Positions 4,365-7,920 of a stretch of 7,920 nt of DNA are shown piece after piece. Origin of the DNA: an uncultured Actinomycetes bacterium (GTDB lineage Bacteria > Actinomycetota > Actinomycetes > Nanopelagicales > Nanopelagicaceae). The notes under the pieces were generated by a model that was not told the DNA's origin, did no database searches, and saw nothing but the letters and a program-made list of their open reading frames with translations. The stretch covers positions 1 to 7,920 of the forward strand of contig CAIMUD010000073.1 in NCBI GenBank assembly GCA_903844585.1. The letters are read 5' to 3'. Position 1 is the stretch's first letter. Every line of letters starts with the position of its first letter. A program made the translations under genes and the position numbers.

Positions 4365-6839
4365 GTGAGTTCTCATCCATTAGTTCTCTCTAGTATTTCA
4401 AAAAGCTACGCCGGAGTTGCAGCGCTCGTCGAAGTTTCATTGACGGCCAAGAGTGGTGAAGTCCACGCGCTATTGGGTGAGAATGGCGCTGGTAAATCAA
4501 CGTTGATGAACGTTGCCTCTGGAACGACTCCAGCCGACAGCGGAACTATTACGGTTTCAGGCAATGTCATTACACATTTTAATCCCCACATTGCCACCGA
4601 ACTTGGAATTGCATTCGTTCACCAGCACCCTGCAGTGCTCCCAGATTTGACCGTTGCCGAAAATATTTTAATTTCAGTTCCAGGTAGTTTTCTAACTAAA
4701 AATGGTACCCAAGCACAGACAATGCGGACGATGCTTAATGATTTTGGGCTTACCGTAGATCTCAAGGAGCGTGTTGGTTCTTTAACGGTTGCTCAAAAGC
4801 ACTTACTAGAGCTAGCAAAGGCTTTTGCTATAGATCCAAAGGTTCTAATCCTTGATGAACCAACAGCACCCCTCGGTCAAGAATCCGTTGACTTGTTATT
4901 CGATCGCGTCAAGAAAATTAAAGAAACTGGAACGGCTGTTATTTATATTACTCACCGTTTAGCTGAAGTACGGATGATCGCAGATCACGTGACTGTTCTA
5001 CGCGATGGAAAATGGCGCGGAACTTCAAAAGTTTCAGAGATTACAGACAATGAAGTTTTAACATTGATTGTAGGAAGAAATCTTGACTCTACTTTCCCAA
5101 ATAAGCATTCGAAGACAACTGCTGAAAAAGTGTTCTTAAACGTTGAGAATTTATCGGGTGAAGATTTTAATGATGTCTCTATTTCATCCAATAAGGGTGA
5201 GATCATTGGAATCGCCGGCGTCAACGGCAATGGACAAAGTGAATTGCTGCGCGCACTTGCTGGTTTAAATGAGTTCAATGGCAATGTTGCAATTGGTGGA
5301 GAGAGTTTTGGACATGGTGATTTACTCACCAGAACCGCTTACTTGCCGGCAGATCGTCACGGTGAAGCCCTCATGATGTCGCTCTCTGTGCGTGAGAATG
5401 CCGCCGTTAACGCACTTAAGAAGTTCAAAAAAGTTTTCTTAATCAGTCGTAAGAAAGAAACAACCTTAGTTTTAGATTCACTTACGAGTCTTTCTGTTAA
5501 AGCGCCTTCTATGGATGCCGCTGTTTCATCGCTTTCTGGCGGAAATCAGCAGAAGATTGTTATTTCTCGCGCACTGCTGTCCGAACCTGTAATGATCATC
5601 GCAGATGAGCCAACACAAGGTGTTGACGTCGGAGCTCGTGCAGAAATTTATCAAATCTTGCGCAATGCAGCCGAGGGTGGAATCCCAGTAATTGTCGCTT
5701 CGTCAGATGCTAAAGAGTTGGAAGGCCTATGTGATCGCGTCTATGTGATGTCGCGTGGACATGTCATCCAGACTCTTGTTGGCCCTGAAATCACTGAAAC
5801 TAAGATGATTGACGCAGCGGTGCGTGCAACCACATTAAAGAAGCAGGAATCTGCGGCAGCCGAAGCCAAGAGTTCGTCAAGCAAGCTCATGCGTTTTATT
5901 AAGGGTGATTTTGTACCACCAATTATTCTTTCTATCATAATGATTGGATTAGGAATCTATATCCAATCAACGAATAATCGCTATTTCTCTAATTTCAATA
6001 TCAGTTCGATGCTGCTTCTAGTATCGGCTTTAGGTTTTATTGCAATGGGGCAAACAATTGTTCTGCTGGTCGGTGGCATGGATCTCTCGATTGGCCCCAT
6101 GGCTGGTTTCTTATTGGTTGTAGCCTCATTCTTTGTAAATGATGGAAGAAAGCCACTTGTAATGGCCTTTGCTTTTGTTTTGATTTTTATTGTCGCAGCA
6201 GTCCTCGGATCCCTCAATGGAATATTGATTAGATATGGAAAATTCACGGCGGTAGCTGCAACGTTGACCGGATATATCGGTATTCAGGGTGCTAGCTTTT
6301 TGCTACGTGAATCCCCAGATGGTTACATCAACGCATCTGTAGCTGGAGCAATTGCAAAAACTGTTGGTCCAATTCCACTCTCCTTTGTTGGATTAGCGAT
6401 CGTTGCGGTCGTTCTAGAAGTTACTCTGCGGCGTTCTCAATGGGGAATGCGTTTGCGTGCAGTTGGATCAAGTGAAGAGTCTGCTCGTCGCCTAGGTGTG
6501 AATGTGAATTTAACTGTAATTGGCGCCTATGTTGCTTCAGCCTTATTTGCCGGTGTTGGAGCAATTATGTTGATGGCAGAGCTAGGCGTAGGAGATCCTG
6601 CTCAAGGCCCATCGTTTACTCTCCAATCTATTACAGCGGTTGTTTTGGGTGGCACTAGCCTCCTTGGTGGACGTGGATCATTCGTCGGAACTCTCTTTGG
6701 ATCAATGTTGATGATTCAAGTTCTCAATGCATGCCTATTCTTGAGCCTGTCTCAATCATGGCAGTATATTTTCCAAGGAACGCTGGTAATTGGTGCGGCA
6801 ATTATTTATACAAAAACTAGATCATCTAAACGGAGGTAA
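4365..6839 (+). CDS. Fused CUT2 ABC importer protein: double-cassette ATPase (RbsA-like) plus permease (RbsC-like)
   Basis: This 824-residue protein joins two subunits that are usually separate. Residues 1-490 are an RbsA-like double ATPase. Cassette 1 has Walker A GENGAGKST (38-46), Q-loop Gln87, a degenerate signature LTVAQK (140-145), Walker B LILDEP (161-166) and His197. Cassette 2 has a degenerate Walker A, GVNGNGQS (285-292, Gln291 in place of Lys), an intact signature LSGGNQQK (390-397) and Walker B IIADEP (411-416). Thus only the composite site made of cassette 1 Walker A and cassette 2 signature is complete, which is normal for this family. An Ala/Ser/Lys-rich linker (about 490-513) leads to the permease (about 516-815), with GQTIVLLVGGMDLS at 562-575, GSLNGILI at 615-622, GSSEESARRLGV at 701-712 and VVLGGTSLLGGRG at 759-771. 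The GTG start is preceded by AAGGTG five bases upstream. An internal ATG at 5889 lacks a ribosome binding site, so separate translation of the permease is unlikely. It should act with the permease at 2030-3064. Confidence 0.94.
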   Translation: MSSHPLVLSSISKSYAGVAALVEVSLTAKSGEVHALLGENGAGKSTLMNVASGTTPADSGTITVSGNVITHFNPHIATELGIAFVHQHPAVLPDLTVAENILISVPGSFLTKNGTQAQTMRTMLNDFGLTVDLKERVGSLTVAQKHLLELAKAFAIDPKVLILDEPTAPLGQESVDLLFDRVKKIKETGTAVIYITHRLAEVRMIADHVTVLRDGKWRGTSKVSEITDNEVLTLIVGRNLDSTFPNKHSKTTAEKVFLNVENLSGEDFNDVSISSNKGEIIGIAGVNGNGQSELLRALAGLNEFNGNVAIGGESFGHGDLLTRTAYLPADRHGEALMMSLSVRENAAVNALKKFKKVFLISRKKETTLVLDSLTSLSVKAPSMDAAVSSLSGGNQQKIVISRALLSEPVMIIADEPTQGVDVGARAEIYQILRNAAEGGIPVIVASSDAKELEGLCDRVYVMSRGHVIQTLVGPEITETKMIDAAVRATTLKKQESAAAEAKSSSSKLMRFIKGDFVPPIILSIIMIGLGIYIQSTNNRYFSNFNISSMLLLVSALGFIAMGQTIVLLVGGMDLSIGPMAGFLLVVASFFVNDGRKPLVMAFAFVLIFIVAAVLGSLNGILIRYGKFTAVAATLTGYIGIQGASFLLRESPDGYINASVAGAIAKTVGPIPLSFVGLAIVAVVLEVTLRRSQWGMRLRAVGSSEESARRLGVNVNLTVIGAYVASALFAGVGAIMLMAELGVGDPAQGPSFTLQSITAVVLGGTSLLGGRGSFVGTLFGSMLMIQVLNACLFLSLSQSWQYIFQGTLVIGAAIIYTKTRSSKRR
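6832..6836 (+). promoter_or_regulatory. Ribosome binding site for the last dehydrogenase, abutting the fusion's stop
   Basis: GGAGG lies in the last codons of the ATPase-permease gene, directly before its TAA, and five bases before the GTG start at 6842. This is the best Shine-Dalgarno sequence in the window. It ties translation of the second dehydrogenase to the importer gene. Confidence 0.85.
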
Positions 6840-6841
6840 CA

Positions 6842-7903
6842 GTGAAGGCAGCTCGGTTCCATGGCCAAAAAGATATTCGAATTGAAAATGTGCCAAACCC
6901 AAATGGGCCGCTTTCGGATGAAGTTGTAGTCGAAGTTCTCTACTGCGGTATTTGTGGCACAGATCTACACGAATACATCATGGGAGCAATAGTTACTCCA
7001 ACAAAACCGCATCCTCTGACGGGTGTTACTAATCCACAAATCCTTGGCCATGAGTTTTCGGCTAGAGTTTTAGAGATTGGAAAAGATGTTCAAGATGTAG
7101 CTGTTGGCGATCGCGTTGCGATCATGCCTGCAATCGTTTGTGGACGCTGTGAGCCATGTCGAACTGGCCGTGGACATTTATGTTTAAAATTTGCATGTAC
7201 TGGACTTAGCGCACCAACTGGTGGTTTGGGTGAGATTGCAGTCCTTAAGGAGTACCAAGTTGCAAAGTTGCCAGATTCAATCTCTGACCAAGCTGGGGCT
7301 GTTGTAGAGCCTGCGGCCGTAGCTGCCTATGGCGTCGACCGAGTTGGACTAACTGGCGGCGACATTGTTCTTGTAACAGGTGGCGGGCCAATTGGAGCTC
7401 TTAGCGCGCTTTATGCAAATGCAATCGGTGCTGCACAAGTAATTATCTCCGATCCTAATCCAGAGCGCGCCGCCTTTGCTAAATCTCTCGGTCTTGGGGC
7501 TGTCTTAAATCCAATGGATGCATCTTTTGATGATGCGATTCGTGAAATCACTTTGGGGCGGGGGGTTGATGTCTCGGTTGAAGCATCAGGTTCCACACCT
7601 GGCCTTGCAGCTTGTATTACACATACTCGTCGCAGCGGTCGGATCGTTCAAACAGGTCTTCACACAAAACCGGCGACAATTGATGCGATGGCGCTGTCGG
7701 AAAAGGATATTTCCCTAATCGGAAGTTGGTGCTACCTGTTAACCGATTGGCCAAGAGTTATTAGATTGGCCGCTTCAGGTAAATACCCTATTGAAAAGCT
7801 TGTTACATCTGTAATCGGTATAGATGAGTGTGTAACAAAAGGTTTTGATGTTCTAATTGATCCAAAAGGTGACCAGATGAAAGTCTTGGTGAAAGTTAAG
7901 TAA
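6842..7903 (+). CDS. Zinc-dependent medium-chain alcohol/polyol dehydrogenase (butanediol dehydrogenase-like), paralogue 2
   Basis: This 353-residue protein is a second zinc-containing medium-chain dehydrogenase, collinear with the one at 4-1053 and similar to it throughout. Its catalytic-zinc residues are Cys38 (ICGTD), His70-Glu71 (GHE) and Glu156 in VVEP, so the standard set is complete. The structural-zinc cysteines are 100, 103, 106 and 114. The cofactor motif GGGPIG is at 180-185, and Asp204 after the second strand suggests NAD. An HP-rich insert before GHE (PHPLTGVTNPQ, 56-66) is shared with the first paralogue and is typical of the butanediol dehydrogenase branch. The GTG start has GGAGG at ideal spacing and lies two bases after the fusion's stop, so the gene is in one unit with the importer. 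It likely oxidises the imported compound or an intermediate. The substrate is not determinable; L-threitol, butanediol or another vicinal diol or polyol is plausible. Seventeen bases follow the stop and show nothing. Confidence 0.93.
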   Translation: MKAARFHGQKDIRIENVPNPNGPLSDEVVVEVLYCGICGTDLHEYIMGAIVTPTKPHPLTGVTNPQILGHEFSARVLEIGKDVQDVAVGDRVAIMPAIVCGRCEPCRTGRGHLCLKFACTGLSAPTGGLGEIAVLKEYQVAKLPDSISDQAGAVVEPAAVAAYGVDRVGLTGGDIVLVTGGGPIGALSALYANAIGAAQVIISDPNPERAAFAKSLGLGAVLNPMDASFDDAIREITLGRGVDVSVEASGSTPGLAACITHTRRSGRIVQTGLHTKPATIDAMALSEKDISLIGSWCYLLTDWPRVIRLAASGKYPIEKLVTSVIGIDECVTKGFDVLIDPKGDQMKVLVKVK

Positions 7904-7920
7904 AAATATAAGTACATGCA

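Noticed and set aside
5217..5240. Degenerate Walker A of the second cassette as evidence of a broken gene
   Set aside because: Loss of the Lys in the second cassette is normal in RbsA-type double ATPases; the complementary LSGGNQQK signature is intact.
4985..5329. Minus-strand open frames within the transporter and dehydrogenase genes
   Set aside because: They lie wholly inside well-supported plus-strand genes, show no recognisable motifs and read as antisense shadows.
5860..5895. ATPase-permease fusion as a sequencing artefact or as two genes with internal start at ATG 5889
   Set aside because: The frame is continuous through a low-complexity linker of sensible composition, and no Shine-Dalgarno sequence precedes the internal ATG, so a single fused protein is the simpler reading.

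Overview
The window is one continuous plus-strand metabolic locus. It encodes a CUT2-type (ribose/xylose-like) ABC sugar or polyol importer together with three oxidoreductases. All six genes are on the same strand and tightly packed, and no RNA gene, mobile element, CRISPR array or phage gene is visible. GC content looks moderate (mid-40s percent by eye). Several genes start with GTG or TTG, and the binding protein is highly codon-biased. Together with the overall protein style this would fit a low-GC actinobacterium such as the small-genome freshwater Nanopelagicales (acI) group, but that is an inference from general appearance, not a demonstrated assignment.

Layout. (1) 4-1053: zinc-dependent medium-chain dehydrogenase of the butanediol/sorbitol dehydrogenase type. 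(2) 1046-1921: beta-hydroxyacid dehydrogenase (3-hydroxyisobutyrate dehydrogenase family), overlapping gene 1 by 8 bases. (3) About 108 bases of spacer with a weak candidate promoter, then 2030-3064: stand-alone RbsC-like permease. (4) A 97-base spacer with a perfect 20-base inverted repeat, then 3162-4247: secreted periplasmic-binding-protein-like sugar receptor, followed by a very strong hairpin terminator at 4255-4299. (5) 4365-6839: a natural fusion of a double-cassette RbsA-like ATPase to a second RbsC-like permease. (6) 6842-7903: a second zinc-dependent dehydrogenase, paralogous to gene 1, whose ribosome binding site lies across the stop of gene 5.

How they may work together. The binding protein captures a small polyhydroxylated substrate outside the membrane. 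The importer is probably built from the stand-alone permease plus the fused ATPase-permease, which would make the membrane pore a heterodimer. The two zinc dehydrogenases and the beta-hydroxyacid dehydrogenase would oxidise or reduce the imported compound. No sugar kinase, isomerase or aldolase is in view, so the set looks more like polyol or hydroxy-acid metabolism than ordinary ribose uptake. The actual substrate cannot be read from the sequence.

Points worth a second look are the fused ATPase-permease with an unequal partner, a pocket arginine replaced by glutamate in the binding protein, a zinc-site Glu-to-Gln change in only one of the two paralogous dehydrogenases, the perfect palindrome in front of the binding-protein gene, and the terminator that splits the importer genes into differently expressed parts. 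None of these by itself proves a new system.
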